A stretch of 64,000 nucleotides of DNA from Allobosea sp. 67-29 (GTDB lineage: Bacteria; Pseudomonadota; Alphaproteobacteria; Rhizobiales; Beijerinckiaceae). Location of the stretch: assembly GCF_001898115.1 (NCBI RefSeq), contig NZ_MKSQ01000026.1:248001-312000 (forward strand), given 5' to 3'. Each line of letters begins with the position of its first letter. Within the stretch, counting starts at the first letter, position 1. Shown here piece after piece: positions 1 through 8,881 of the stretch. The notes beneath the pieces are model-generated. The model was not told the DNA's origin. It worked only from the letters and a program-made list of their open reading frames with translations, and made no database searches. A program made the translations under genes and the position numbers.

Positions 1-25
1 TCCTTTGAATGATGATGCCGCCGGC

Positions 26-751
26 TCAGGCGAGCGTGCCGACCTTGAACGTTTCGCCTTCGAGCCAGATCTGCACCGCCTTGCCGCGATGCTCTGGCTC
101 CATGTCCTCGGCGGTCTTATAGTAGCCGTCGATTGCGACGAGCTCGGCCTCGAGCTTCCGGCAGAAGATGCGCGCCTCGCCGTTGCCCATCGTGCCGGCA
201 ATCGCCCGTCCGCGCAGGGTGCCGTAGATGTGGACCGAGCCGCCCGCGACGACCTCGGCGCCGGAGGCGACCGAGCCGACCACGGTGATGTCGCCTTCGA
301 GGAAGACCAGGGACTGCCCCGAGCGCACCGGCTGGGTGACGATCATCGAGGGCACGGCCTTCGGCGGGGACGGCAATACGGGTTCGGCCGCTTCGACGAC
401 CTCGGCCCTGGCGCTTTCTGGCGCAACCGGAGGTTCGATATCGGCGGTCGGGCGGCCATCGGCCATCGCCGGCGGCAGGTCCGAGCCGAGCAGGGCTGCA
501 GATGCGCCCTCGATCCCCATGATTCGCACTTGGCGCGCGCCGAGCTTGCCGACGAAGTCGCGCAGCTCCGCCCGGTCGATATCGAGACCGGTGACATCGA
601 GCACGACAGGCCGCCGCAGGAAGAAGCCGGCGGAGCGCGACGCGAGATCGTCGAGCCGGACCAGCCAGTCCTCGAACGGAAGCTCCGGGGTCAGCGTGAG
701 CGCGAGATAGGACCGCCCCTTGAGGCGGATGGGCCGGGGTTGCGTTAACAC
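26..751 (-). CDS. minC: Septum site-determining protein MinC
   Basis: MinC inhibits FtsZ ring assembly away from mid-cell, working with MinD and MinE. The C-terminal half has the MinC beta-helix signature: a glycine-rich stretch with VVGSVASGAEVVAGGSVHIYG, then LRGRAIAG and a C-terminal segment containing ARIFCRKLEAELVAIDGYY. The N-terminal half holds the smaller FtsZ-binding domain, joined by a Pro/Ala-rich linker. I start it at the GTG at 751 (VLTQPRPIRLKGRSY, 241 residues), because the residues upstream look like untranslated sequence. A longer reading to 862 is open. The stop lies 25 bp from the window edge, so minD and minE are probably just outside on the same strand, as in the usual minCDE order. 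Confidence 0.88.
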   Translation of the reverse strand: MLTQPRPIRLKGRSYLALTLTPELPFEDWLVRLDDLASRSAGFFLRRPVVLDVTGLDIDRAELRDFVGKLGARQVRIMGIEGASAALLGSDLPPAMADGRPTADIEPPVAPESARAEVVEAAEPVLPSPPKAVPSMIVTQPVRSGQSLVFLEGDITVVGSVASGAEVVAGGSVHIYGTLRGRAIAGTMGNGEARIFCRKLEAELVAIDGYYKTAEDMEPEHRGKAVQIWLEGETFKVGTLA

Positions 752-1061
752 GTCGGTTATCTTGGTAAATTTTCGGTTGCTTCGGTGTATCGAGGGAATG
801 GTTAACAGAACGTAAATCGCGGGCACGTCGGTGCCCGGTGTTCCCTCTCGGCCACGCAGCACTGCAGTGAAACCTCAGGGCCGGGCGCCCGGGAGCCGCC
901 GCAATGTTGGGTGTTCGTCTCGACACAGCTGCTGAGGCGGCACGGGCGCGCACCGAACCGCCGGCGCCTTGATCTGCCTCGCGGTGCGGCAACCCGTCGA
1001 ACGTCGACGCCGGCCCCCGCGCGCCCCGCACCTTGTGAAAGGCAGGCCGTGGAACGCGAGC

Positions 1062-1814
1062 TTACGCGTTCTCCTCGTTGGCGGACCGGAACAGGGAATT
1101 GCTGTTGGCAGGCAGGAATGGCGCGTGGTTCATGCCCCAGATGGCGGCCTGCGTCCGGTTCTGGACGCGGATCTTTCGCAGGATGGCTTTGACGTGAGCC
1201 TTCACCGTCGCTTCGGTGATCTCGATCTTCCGCGCGATGAACTTGTTGGAATCGCCCTCGATCAGGCAGCGCAGAATCGCCGTCTCGCGCGGGGACAGTG
1301 CCGGCACGGCCTCGCTCTCATGCGACATGCCGGCGGACGGCCTCTCGTCTTCCTGTACGAAGGCGGCGTCCGCTCTGGCACGCCGCGGTATCTTCAACGT
1401 CAGCGCCGGAGAATGAAAGGACGGCGGGAAGATTGCCTCCCCGAGCATCAACAGCTCGATTGATTTGACGAAGGCGTCGCAGGAGACGGCATTGACAAGG
1501 TAGCCGACGGCGCCGGCCTCGAACGCCAGGCTCGGTTCGTTCAAGCCGTAGTGCTCGGCGACGACCGCGACATTCGCTTCCGGATAATGTTGCCTGACCA
1601 GCTCGATCTCGGCGACGACTCCGCTGAAGTCATCGCCGGAATGAACGATGAGAAACAGAAGCCGCGGTGCCCGCGTCCGGATCCTCAGATGGCCGGCACC
1701 GGGCTCGGACACCTGGACACGAAAGCCTTCCGCCTCCAAAACTCTGGAAACCCCCTCCCGCATCAGAGAATATCGACCGAGGATGACGATCCAGAACCCC
1801 TTGTTCTCCTTCAT
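1062..1814 (-). CDS. LuxR-family regulator with degenerate receiver domain
   Basis: DNA-binding transcription regulator of about 250 residues. The C-terminus is a LuxR/NarL helix-turn-helix (LSPRETAILRCLIEGDSNK, then ITEATVKAHVKAILRK). The N-terminal 130 residues fold-match a NarL receiver: VILGRYSLMREGVSRVLEAEG and, later, AFEAGAVGYLVNA. The residues needed for phosphorylation are missing. The usual acidic pair is replaced by GRY, the phospho-Asp position reads LIVHSGDD, and the conserved Lys is Asn (YLVNAVS). It is probably not controlled by a histidine kinase. The ATG at 1814 has a GGAGAG ribosome site. Its position at the edge of the EPS cluster, with a long upstream region, makes it a candidate EPS regulator, but this is inference. 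Confidence 0.85.
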   Translation of the reverse strand: MKENKGFWIVILGRYSLMREGVSRVLEAEGFRVQVSEPGAGHLRIRTRAPRLLFLIVHSGDDFSGVVAEIELVRQHYPEANVAVVAEHYGLNEPSLAFEAGAVGYLVNAVSCDAFVKSIELLMLGEAIFPPSFHSPALTLKIPRRARADAAFVQEDERPSAGMSHESEAVPALSPRETAILRCLIEGDSNKFIARKIEITEATVKAHVKAILRKIRVQNRTQAAIWGMNHAPFLPANSNSLFRSANEENA

Positions 1815-2408
1815 GAAACTCTCCTGAATATCAGGCGAACAGCAATTTTTTGTTTCCCCCCATCTGCCGCATCGATCCCCTGACGGATCGACGAAACGAT
1901 CAAGCTTGGTCGGCACCTCTTCCGTTGGCCGTACAGCGCGGCAATGCCGGCCCCGCGAGCCCGGCAAGTACGGCGCCCGCCAGGCTGCACCAGCTGGGGC
2001 AAGCGCCGCCCGGCAGAAGCTCGCGGTCTTGTCGTGGATGGCCGGCCTGCGCCACGCGATCGCGTCGAACCTGCGAAATCCCGCATGGCCGACGCCGGAT
2101 TCGGGCCGCGATACGCGATTGCGCACGCACCCCACAGCCGCTGATTGCTCGAAACGTTCGCCCGCACTGCAACAGCCCGCAACTCGCCCTGGCCGCGATG
2201 AAGCAACCCGGGAGCACCCACTCACGCCAATCTACATAAAATTTTCGAAATTTACAAGATGATTAGCGAATTATTAGTAAATCATCGAGCGTTGAACCGA
2301 ATCAGACCGCCGGCGAAATATGAAACTCGACACAACGAACGATACCTGACGTGGCGTCATGTAAATCAAACGCGTAAGTTTTTACTAAATAAAGACGCTT
2401 GCAAGGAG
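1815..2408. other. Intergenic region, partly AT-rich
   Basis: I see no convincing gene in these 594 bp. It is the upstream region of the LuxR-type regulator and lies downstream of the EPS glycosyltransferase that ends at 2409. The stretch 2225-2400 is clearly AT-richer than the surroundings. It holds an inverted repeat GATGATT (2258-2264) / AATCATC (2280-2286) and a small palindrome TGACG-tgg-CGTCA (2347-2359). These are plausible regulator sites or curved promoter DNA, with no direct proof. Confidence 0.5.
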
Positions 2409-3437
2409 CTAGTACGAGCGTAGTCGCGCGCCCTTGAACATGTAATACATACGAACTCGCTTGCTGATGGTCTGGAATGTACCCTTGGGATTCAACATCG
2501 AATCGAACGCTTTCGCTGCGATGCCCTTGTAAAGTCTCATCCGGTCGAACTCACAGCCGAGATCGCTCAGGCGTCCGATATGGTAATTCCAGAACTCTCG
2601 GTCTTTGAACTTGAACGCGCTGACGGAGAGGTATGCATAATATTCGTTCAATAGCTCTCCGATGCGCTCTTCCTTTTCGCGGCGCGTCAGATACCAGTCT
2701 CCGTATTCGCGACAATCACTGATCTCCGCCGAGACATAGGCATTGCTCTCGAGAGATGAGGTCGTCGCGCGATTGTGGTGGATGCGCTCATGCGCCAGGA
2801 TCTGATGAACGAAGCCGAAATCGGCATAGCGTAGATGCTTGATGCATGCGCTGACATCCGCCTCCTGCGTCGGATTCGGGAAGAATTCGTCATCGTCGCG
2901 GATCAGGTCCGCCCGGTACATCACCGAGGTGGGGTTTCCGAGGACGCGCAGCGTGCCGAGCAGATGCGCGCGACAGATATCCCGGCCTGGAACGACCGAC
3001 TGCGCATAGGACAGGCCGATGTTCCGGACATACCAGATGTCGCTCCCGCCGCTGAGCTGGTAGGCTCCGACGATGCCGACCGACGGGTTCGCCTCGGCGA
3101 GCCCCACCATCTTCTCGAGGCATTCCGGGTAGATCCAGTCGTCCGCAGAGACGACCTTGCAGTATTTGCTGTCCTCGGCGATGAGACCGAAGGCCTTGTT
3201 GTGATTGGCGATGATCGGCAACAATTCGTCATTGCTGAAGACACGGATGCGACTGTCCCGCCGACTGTATTCCTCGGCGATCTCCAGCGTTCCGTCGGCG
3301 CTGGCATTGTTCAGAATGATGTATTCCCAGTTGTCGTAGGTCTGCGCCAATACGCTTTCGATGCATTCCCTGAGGAATTTCTCGCCGTTGTAGACGGGCG
3401 TCACTACGCTCACCAGCGGACCGCTCTTCGTGTTCAT
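2409..3437 (-). CDS. Glycosyltransferase family 2
   Basis: Transfers a sugar from a nucleotide-sugar donor to the growing EPS repeat unit on the cytoplasmic face of the inner membrane. The GT-A fold start is clear: PLVSVVTPVYNGEKFLRECI at residues 7-26, NNASADGT near 43-50, and a metal-binding acidic motif SADDW at 97-101. There is no membrane segment. The ATG at 3437 follows a purine-rich GAGAGGGTGG site, giving 342 residues. It is the last gene of the long minus-strand EPS run, 19 bp after the pyruvyltransferase-like gene. The donor and acceptor cannot be told from sequence. Confidence 0.87.
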   Translation of the reverse strand: MNTKSGPLVSVVTPVYNGEKFLRECIESVLAQTYDNWEYIILNNASADGTLEIAEEYSRRDSRIRVFSNDELLPIIANHNKAFGLIAEDSKYCKVVSADDWIYPECLEKMVGLAEANPSVGIVGAYQLSGGSDIWYVRNIGLSYAQSVVPGRDICRAHLLGTLRVLGNPTSVMYRADLIRDDDEFFPNPTQEADVSACIKHLRYADFGFVHQILAHERIHHNRATTSSLESNAYVSAEISDCREYGDWYLTRREKEERIGELLNEYYAYLSVSAFKFKDREFWNYHIGRLSDLGCEFDRMRLYKGIAAKAFDSMLNPKGTFQTISKRVRMYYMFKGARLRSY

Positions 3438-3456
3438 CGCCGCCACCCTCTCTGCC

Positions 3457-4893
3457 TTAGTTGGTCTTCTTGACGTTGTCTTCCCTGTCGCCGAGGAACA
3501 GCTCGTCGAATTGCCGGGCGAGCATGTCCTGAAGATCGGCGACGTTTCGGCCGATGCGATCCCTGATCTCATCGGCGTTGGCCAGCATCCGCTCCGCCTT
3601 TGCGGTCAGATCTTCCGCCTCGCAGCGAGAGATATCGACGCAGTATTCGGACAGCCCCAGCGCTTCCATGAGATTGGTCACCTTGGGATGAGGTGCCAGC
3701 GCGATCGCCGGAACGTTCAGCAGCGAGGCGAAGACGACACCGTGAAAACGGCACGTCACATAGCAATCCACCCCCGACAGGGCCGCGAACATCTCGTCGA
3801 TCGAAGACACGGCTTCCCGCGTGACGCGATCCGGCGCCAGCGCCGGATCGTTCTCGCGGATGGCCGCCTCGAGATCCGCAATCGCCTGGGAATCGAACCA
3901 GATGTCGCTGCTGAACAGCTTGATCCGATGCCCCCGCTCGATCATTCGGCAACAGAACGCCGCGAGATTGGCGATCAGATTCCGGTAGCCCTGATCGTCG
4001 TCGACCCAGTGGCGCGAGGAATCGCCATACGCCATCGGCGCGATGCCGATGACGGATTCCGCGTGCGCCTCGGCCCGCCGCTGCCTGGCCGCGGCCGGCA
4101 CCCGCAGGCCCCACACCGCGTCGGCGAAGACCTTCATCTTGCCGCGAAACCCGATCTTCCGCAGCAGATCCCCCGAAGCCTGGTCTCGCAGGGAAATGTA
4201 GTCGGACATGCCCAGCGTGCGCCTGACGAACCAGCGGCTCAGCGATCCATCCAGGGGGCCGGCGCCGCTATTCAGGAAGACGCATGTGACGTTGGCGCAT
4301 TTGGCGAGAAGGATCCATTTGAACAGGGTGTAGGGGAAGGCCCAGGGCCCTCCCCAGTCGAGAAGCTGTCCGCCGCCGCAAACCACGAGCATGTCGAGTT
4401 CGCAGAGCAGCATTGCGGAGCGCCCCAGGAAGACCGTCTCGCGAACGAACTGCGCAGGCCGCGTGATCAACGCATGCCGGAGCGCGTTGCCGATGCGGAA
4501 AAGCGGCCCCGACCTCTTCGCCCAGGCCTTCAGCCGATCGGTGAGCGTGCCGCGCTCGGCCGGCTGGTCGCTTGCCGACCACTCGCTTTGGAAGGGAAAG
4601 ACCTGCTGGCGCATCGCAAAGCTGGGAATTCCATGCCGGCGGCGGGTATCGTCGGGGTCCATCGTCACACCGACGATGGAGACCCCGGGCGCGCGACGCC
4701 TGATATTGTCGAGCACCGACGCGATCGAAGCCTCGTCGCCGAGATTGCCCGTACCGCAATGGGCCAGCAGCGCGACCCGGCTCGCCTTGGGGCGCGCAGC
4801 GGCCGCGAGGCCGGTGCTCTCTCCCTGCCGCTCGAACCATGACAGGTCGAGCGGCGTGGCATCGCGCGGATCGATGTCGATCTTTTCGTTCAT
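3457..4893 (-). CDS. Polysaccharide pyruvyl transferase family protein
   Basis: Belongs to the family that adds pyruvate ketals to sugars of EPS or cell-wall polymers (ExoV, CsaB, WcaK types). Visible signs are the N-terminal motif GTGNLGDEASI near residue 45, a glycine-rich VCGGGQLLDWGGPWAFP in the middle, and a C-terminal TCRFHGVVFASLLNVPAIAL with the usual RFHG. The length of 478 residues is somewhat long for the family. The start ATG (4893) overlaps the stop of the upstream flavoprotein gene by 4 bp, which points to translational coupling. Pyruvylation would add negative charge to the polymer. The substrate sugar is unknown. Confidence 0.82.
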   Translation of the reverse strand: MNEKIDIDPRDATPLDLSWFERQGESTGLAAAARPKASRVALLAHCGTGNLGDEASIASVLDNIRRRAPGVSIVGVTMDPDDTRRRHGIPSFAMRQQVFPFQSEWSASDQPAERGTLTDRLKAWAKRSGPLFRIGNALRHALITRPAQFVRETVFLGRSAMLLCELDMLVVCGGGQLLDWGGPWAFPYTLFKWILLAKCANVTCVFLNSGAGPLDGSLSRWFVRRTLGMSDYISLRDQASGDLLRKIGFRGKMKVFADAVWGLRVPAAARQRRAEAHAESVIGIAPMAYGDSSRHWVDDDQGYRNLIANLAAFCCRMIERGHRIKLFSSDIWFDSQAIADLEAAIRENDPALAPDRVTREAVSSIDEMFAALSGVDCYVTCRFHGVVFASLLNVPAIALAPHPKVTNLMEALGLSEYCVDISRCEAEDLTAKAERMLANADEIRDRIGRNVADLQDMLARQFDELFLGDREDNVKKTN

Positions 4894-6230
4894 GCGGATT
4901 GGACCCGCCGCGGCCCGGACCTGGCCGCCAGGTTCGCCATCGCCGTCGCGGCGGCGGCCTCGCCGCTCTTGAAGCTCTCGTCGGTCCACATGTAGCCCCA
5001 GTCGCCGTAGCGGCCGCAGTAGGCGATGCCGAGGTCGTCGAGATAGCCATGAACCGTCGCGAGCGCGGCGGCACGATCGAGATCGAAGATGATGTTGGCG
5101 TAGCGCAGATACATCGCATTGCTGCACAGGATGCGATCGCGATCGCGCAGCAATCCGCAGCGGCGCAGATCGTTGATGACCGGCTCGATCCAGTCGCTCG
5201 GCTGCCCGCTGAACGGCCTGTACTTGTCGGAGAAATAGACCTCGGCCTGAATGCTCCCCATACCGCTCGGGGCGTTGCTGTCCGAAAGCATGTGGGGAAA
5301 GCCGAGACGCGTGAAGCAGATGTCCTCGTCGTAGAAATACGACATGTGCGCTTTGGAGATATCCGCGCGATCGATGCCGATATTCACCAGAACGCAGGAC
5401 GAGCAGGCCAGCCGGCCCGCGGCCTCCAGCACGTCCCGCGGCGTGCCGTCGATCATCCGGACGAGATCGGGAAGCGGCACGGACGAGATCAGCATGTCGT
5501 AGCCGGCCTGCAGGCCGTTCGAGAACGACAGAACGCGGCTTCGCGGATCGATCGAGACCAGCTCGTGCTTCAGCCTGATGTCGCCGAGCGGGACGAACTT
5601 CTGCAGGTACGAGACGAAGCCGCCCTGCTTCGGATAGCGGAAATGGGTGATGTAGTGGATGTTCGGCGACGAGGCGGAGATCGCGCCGCGGAGCACCTCC
5701 TCCAGCGACGGACGATAGATGCGCGGCCCCAGCCAGTCGGTGCTCATGTTTTCGGCCGAGGTGAGGTGGTATTTGCGCGTATACTGTTTGGGAAACAACT
5801 CGGCGAAGGTCGAACCGAAGCTGGCGACCAGCCAGTCGTCGTAGTTGTTGATCGGCCGTTCCGGCTTCTGCCGCTCGTCCACGAAATCGGCGATCACCTT
5901 GACGACGACGTCCTCGGGCAGCCCGTTGAGGTGAAGCTGGACCGGATGTTGCGGCCAATAGCCCCGCCAGTAGTTGTTGAGGTTGATCTGGATGGTTTCG
6001 TAGAGCTGGTCGACGCTATCGGCGAACAGATCCTGAATGCGCTCGTCCTTCGTGAACGAGATATGCGGCCCGATGTCGAAGACGAAGCCGGGATCGTATC
6101 GGAACGACATCGTATGACCGCCGTAATACGCGTTCTTGTCGTACATCACCGGGGTGATGCCCTCGTCCCGGAGACGGTGCGCAGCCCCGAATCCGGCCAT
6201 TCCTGTTCCAAGCACGACAGCGTTGGGCAT
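4890..6230 (-). CDS. UDP-galactopyranose-mutase-like FAD/NAD(P)-binding protein
   Basis: Flavoprotein of 446 residues with a Rossmann start (VVLGTGMAGFGAAHRL) and a protoporphyrinogen-oxidase/UGM-like body (YYGGHTMSF, DIGPHISF). The C-terminus reads YCGRYGDWGYMWTDESFKSG, a typical final FAD-contact segment in this superfamily. The family includes UDP-galactopyranose mutases, which make UDP-galactofuranose, and uncharacterised relatives in EPS loci. I favour a nucleotide-sugar mutase or related enzyme but cannot exclude an oxidase. It sits inside the EPS operon, 37 bp after rfbG, and its stop overlaps the next start. Confidence 0.75.
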   Translation of the reverse strand: MPNAVVLGTGMAGFGAAHRLRDEGITPVMYDKNAYYGGHTMSFRYDPGFVFDIGPHISFTKDERIQDLFADSVDQLYETIQINLNNYWRGYWPQHPVQLHLNGLPEDVVVKVIADFVDERQKPERPINNYDDWLVASFGSTFAELFPKQYTRKYHLTSAENMSTDWLGPRIYRPSLEEVLRGAISASSPNIHYITHFRYPKQGGFVSYLQKFVPLGDIRLKHELVSIDPRSRVLSFSNGLQAGYDMLISSVPLPDLVRMIDGTPRDVLEAAGRLACSSCVLVNIGIDRADISKAHMSYFYDEDICFTRLGFPHMLSDSNAPSGMGSIQAEVYFSDKYRPFSGQPSDWIEPVINDLRRCGLLRDRDRILCSNAMYLRYANIIFDLDRAAALATVHGYLDDLGIAYCGRYGDWGYMWTDESFKSGEAAAATAMANLAARSGPRRVQSA

Positions 6231-6267
6231 GGGCTGGTCCCCTTAGCGACGGTTGGCTCTGCCGGCT

Positions 6268-7422
6268 TCAGCCGTCGGCGGCTGAGAGCAGCGGTGCGGC
6301 TGCGGCCTTCATGCGCCGCGCCGCCAAAGCATTGGTCTCGGCATCGTCCTGCAGAAGATATTCGTAGCGCTCGATCTGCCTGCGCGTGAGCGACTGGAGA
6401 TCCTTCCCCGCCTGGAAGGCTTCGTACCATTCGACGATCCAGAGCAGGCTCTGGTCGAGCTGGAGAACCGGGTGCCAGTCGAGATGCGCCCGCGCCTTCG
6501 ACGTATCGAGGCGCAGCAGTTGCGCCTCGGCCTGGTGCGGCGTCCCGTCCTGCGTCCAGGAGGCGCCGTCGCCCCAGGACGCCACGAGCTTGTCGGCGAT
6601 CCACGACACCGGCTTGGCATCCGTCTCCGCCGGCCCGAAGTTCCAGCCGGAGGCAAAGCCGCCGCCGTCCTCCGCGAGCCGCTCGCAGAGAAGAAGATAG
6701 CCGTGGAGCGGCATCAGCACGAACTGCCAGGGCCTGATCGCCATCGGATTGCGGATGCGGCAGGGGCGCCGGTCGAGAAAGGCGCGGATCAGGTCGGGGA
6801 TGAGCTGGTTCGCCGTCCAGTCGCCGCCGCCGATGGCGTTGCCCGCCCGGGCGCTTGCCAGCGCCACGCCATGCCGGGCCAGCGCATCCGGCGCGAAATA
6901 GGAATCGCGATAGGCGCCCGTCACCAGTTCGGCGCAGCCCTTCGAGTTGGAATAGGGATCGTGCCCGCCCATGGGGTCGCTCTCGCGATAGCCCCAGACC
7001 CATTCCCGGTTCTCGTAGCATTTGTCGCTGGTGACGTTGACCACCGCGCAGGGCCGGCCCGATCGGCGGACGGCCTCGAGCAGGTTCACCGTTCCCATGA
7101 CGTTCGTCGCGTAGGTTTCGACCGGCTCCTCATAGCCGTAGCGGACGACCGACTGGGCCGCCATGTGGATCACCACGTCGGGCTTGCAGGCGGCAAGGGC
7201 CGCTGCCAGATGGTCGTAATCGCGCACGTCGCCACGGATCGAGCGAATGCACTCGCCCACCCTCGCCTGTTCGAACAGGTTCGGCTCCGATGGCGGGTCG
7301 AGCGCATATCCGGTCACGTCGGCGCCCAGCGCCTCCAGCCACAGCGACAGCCACGCGCCCTTGAAGCCCGTATGCCCGGTGAGGAACACCTTGCGGTTTT
7401 GCCAGAAAGATCGGTTCAGCAT
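6268..7422 (-). CDS. rfbG: CDP-glucose 4,6-dehydratase
   Basis: Short-chain dehydrogenase/reductase enzyme converting CDP-D-glucose to CDP-4-keto-6-deoxyglucose, the entry to CDP-dideoxy and branched sugars. It has the NAD motif TGHTGFKGAWLS (residues 15-26), which is typical for RfbG. Other marks are VIHMAAQSVVRYGYEEP, VTSDKCYENREWVWGYRE and the catalytic Tyr-Lys in DPYSNSKGCAELV. The length of 384 residues is slightly above the usual 355-365 because of a longer C-terminus. RfbF, which makes its substrate, lies upstream in the same strand run (11699-12532), and an RfbC-type epimerase lies between them. Confidence 0.93.
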   Translation of the reverse strand: MLNRSFWQNRKVFLTGHTGFKGAWLSLWLEALGADVTGYALDPPSEPNLFEQARVGECIRSIRGDVRDYDHLAAALAACKPDVVIHMAAQSVVRYGYEEPVETYATNVMGTVNLLEAVRRSGRPCAVVNVTSDKCYENREWVWGYRESDPMGGHDPYSNSKGCAELVTGAYRDSYFAPDALARHGVALASARAGNAIGGGDWTANQLIPDLIRAFLDRRPCRIRNPMAIRPWQFVLMPLHGYLLLCERLAEDGGGFASGWNFGPAETDAKPVSWIADKLVASWGDGASWTQDGTPHQAEAQLLRLDTSKARAHLDWHPVLQLDQSLLWIVEWYEAFQAGKDLQSLTRRQIERYEYLLQDDAETNALAARRMKAAAAPLLSAADG

Positions 7423-7460
7423 GGCCGGTCCAGCCTCGCAGCAGAAGGGGAGTGGTCGCT

Positions 7461-7480
7461 GGCCGGGTCGCAGCCCGGCC
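7461..7480. terminator. Stem-loop between EPS genes
   Basis: Perfect 7-bp inverted repeat GGCCGGG / CCCGGCC with a 6-nt loop, in the 93-bp gap between the SAF-domain oxidoreductase gene and rfbG. There is no T tract on either side, so it is more likely an attenuating or mRNA-stabilising hairpin than a complete intrinsic terminator. Confidence 0.35.
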
Positions 7481-7515
7481 GGTAAGCCTGCCTGTTCGCG
7501 TCGTGCTCCGGCATG

Positions 7516-8844
7516 TCAGGACGCAGCCCCGGCCAGCATGGCCGCCGACGCAGCCTCGGCTTCGCGAAGCGGCCAGCGCCTCCGCTGCTCGCGCCAGAGC
7601 GCCTCCGCCCGGCGCCCGGCCGGCAGCGCGACATCGGCCAGGCAGACGACATCGTCCTTCTTCTTGTCGCGCAGCAGGACGCAGCCTTCGGACAGGCCGA
7701 TCGGCAGCGCGTCGGCGCCGCGCGCTTCCGCCGCGTTCTCGATCAGGCCGTAGGCGCAGAACCCGCCGATACCGTCGAGGCGCTCGCCGGCCTTGAGGTC
7801 CCGCTTGGCCATCGTGACCACCTCGCAGACCGGTCCGTCGAGCGCAGCCACGGTCGGATCATGCTGGATGACGGCCCGCGCGATCGTCGAGGCGATCTGC
7901 AGATGCGGCAGATGGAACGGCGTGTAGAAAACGTAGAACGGCCCGTCGCCGAGCTTGTAATAGGCGAGCTGCGCCTGCTTCAACGGCGCCTCCTCGTGGA
8001 TCACGACGAAGGCGCCGGTGTGGGGCGCAGCCCCCAGCGCGTAGTCGACCAGCCCCGTCTCGAGCATCGCCTGCGCCGGCAAGCGCTGCGCCACCTCGCG
8101 GACATCCTTGCAGGCCGGCCCGTACATGCCGCGGCGGCCTGCCCGGAAGCCCGTCGCATTGGCCAGTACCGTCGTCTCCATCGACAGCTTGGTCGCATCG
8201 GCGAAGGAGGTGACTTTGCGCGGATCCTGGTCGTTCTTCTCGGCGAAGGCCCGCTGGGTGTCGGGATTGCGGTAGTAGTCGACCATGCCCTTGATGTTGC
8301 CTGCGGCGACGGGCTTGAGGCCGAGGGTGCGCAGATAGCGCAACAGGGTCATGGCGACGCCGGGTTCGTCGCCGTCGGTGTTGGTGAGGACGACGCCCGC
8401 CTCGCGGGCCTTCTCGTTCAGGATCGGGCCGATCAGCGAGTCGAGCTCGGCATTCACCATCACCACATGCTTGCGATGGGCGATCGCGTCGAGGACCACG
8501 GCCGCTCCGGCCTCGACCGTCCCGGTGACCTCGAGGATGATGTCGATCGCCTCGCATGCGGTCAGAACGGAGGGGTCTTCGGTCAGAACCGGAATCCCGC
8601 GCGCAATCGCGCTGTCGGCCTCGCGCGCCGTGGAGGCCCGGGTCCAGCCATGGATGTTCGCTTCGCGAAAGGCGCGCTCCGCGTTGGCGAGGGTCCGGTT
8701 TGCGAGCGCGACGAGCCGCATGCCCGGCACAGGCGTGCCGAGTTGCAGCGCGATGGCGCGCCCGGTCGCTCCCGCGCCCACCATGCCCACGCGGATCTGC
8801 CGCCCCGCCGCCTCGTATTCGCGCAAAACCAAGTCGAGAGCCAT
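7516..8844 (-). CDS. NAD(P)-dependent oxidoreductase with C-terminal SAF domain
   Basis: Protein of 442 residues with an N-terminal NAD(P)-binding domain like homoserine dehydrogenase (RVGMVGAGATGRAIALQL, residues 18-35). A middle domain contains VVMVNAELDSLIGPIL and NTDGDEPGVAMTLLRYL, and the C-terminus is an SAF-type beta-clip (LKAGERLDGIGGFCAYG). Such proteins are often mislabelled as flagellar FlgA because of the SAF domain. Members occur in EPS and O-antigen clusters with CDP-sugar genes, and an oxidoreductase acting on a keto-sugar intermediate is the most natural reading here. It lies between rfbG and the RfbC-like gene. No precise reaction can be assigned. Confidence 0.78.
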   Translation of the reverse strand: MALDLVLREYEAAGRQIRVGMVGAGATGRAIALQLGTPVPGMRLVALANRTLANAERAFREANIHGWTRASTAREADSAIARGIPVLTEDPSVLTACEAIDIILEVTGTVEAGAAVVLDAIAHRKHVVMVNAELDSLIGPILNEKAREAGVVLTNTDGDEPGVAMTLLRYLRTLGLKPVAAGNIKGMVDYYRNPDTQRAFAEKNDQDPRKVTSFADATKLSMETTVLANATGFRAGRRGMYGPACKDVREVAQRLPAQAMLETGLVDYALGAAPHTGAFVVIHEEAPLKQAQLAYYKLGDGPFYVFYTPFHLPHLQIASTIARAVIQHDPTVAALDGPVCEVVTMAKRDLKAGERLDGIGGFCAYGLIENAAEARGADALPIGLSEGCVLLRDKKKDDVVCLADVALPAGRRAEALWREQRRRWPLREAEAASAAMLAGAAS

Positions 8845-8881
8845 GTCGCGTTTCCTCTTTCGACGCCGTCGCAGGTCGCGG

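Noticed and set aside
7516..8844. Flagellar protein FlgA
   Set aside because: Only the C-terminal SAF fold is shared. The N-terminal NAD(P)-binding domain and EPS setting argue against a flagellar role.
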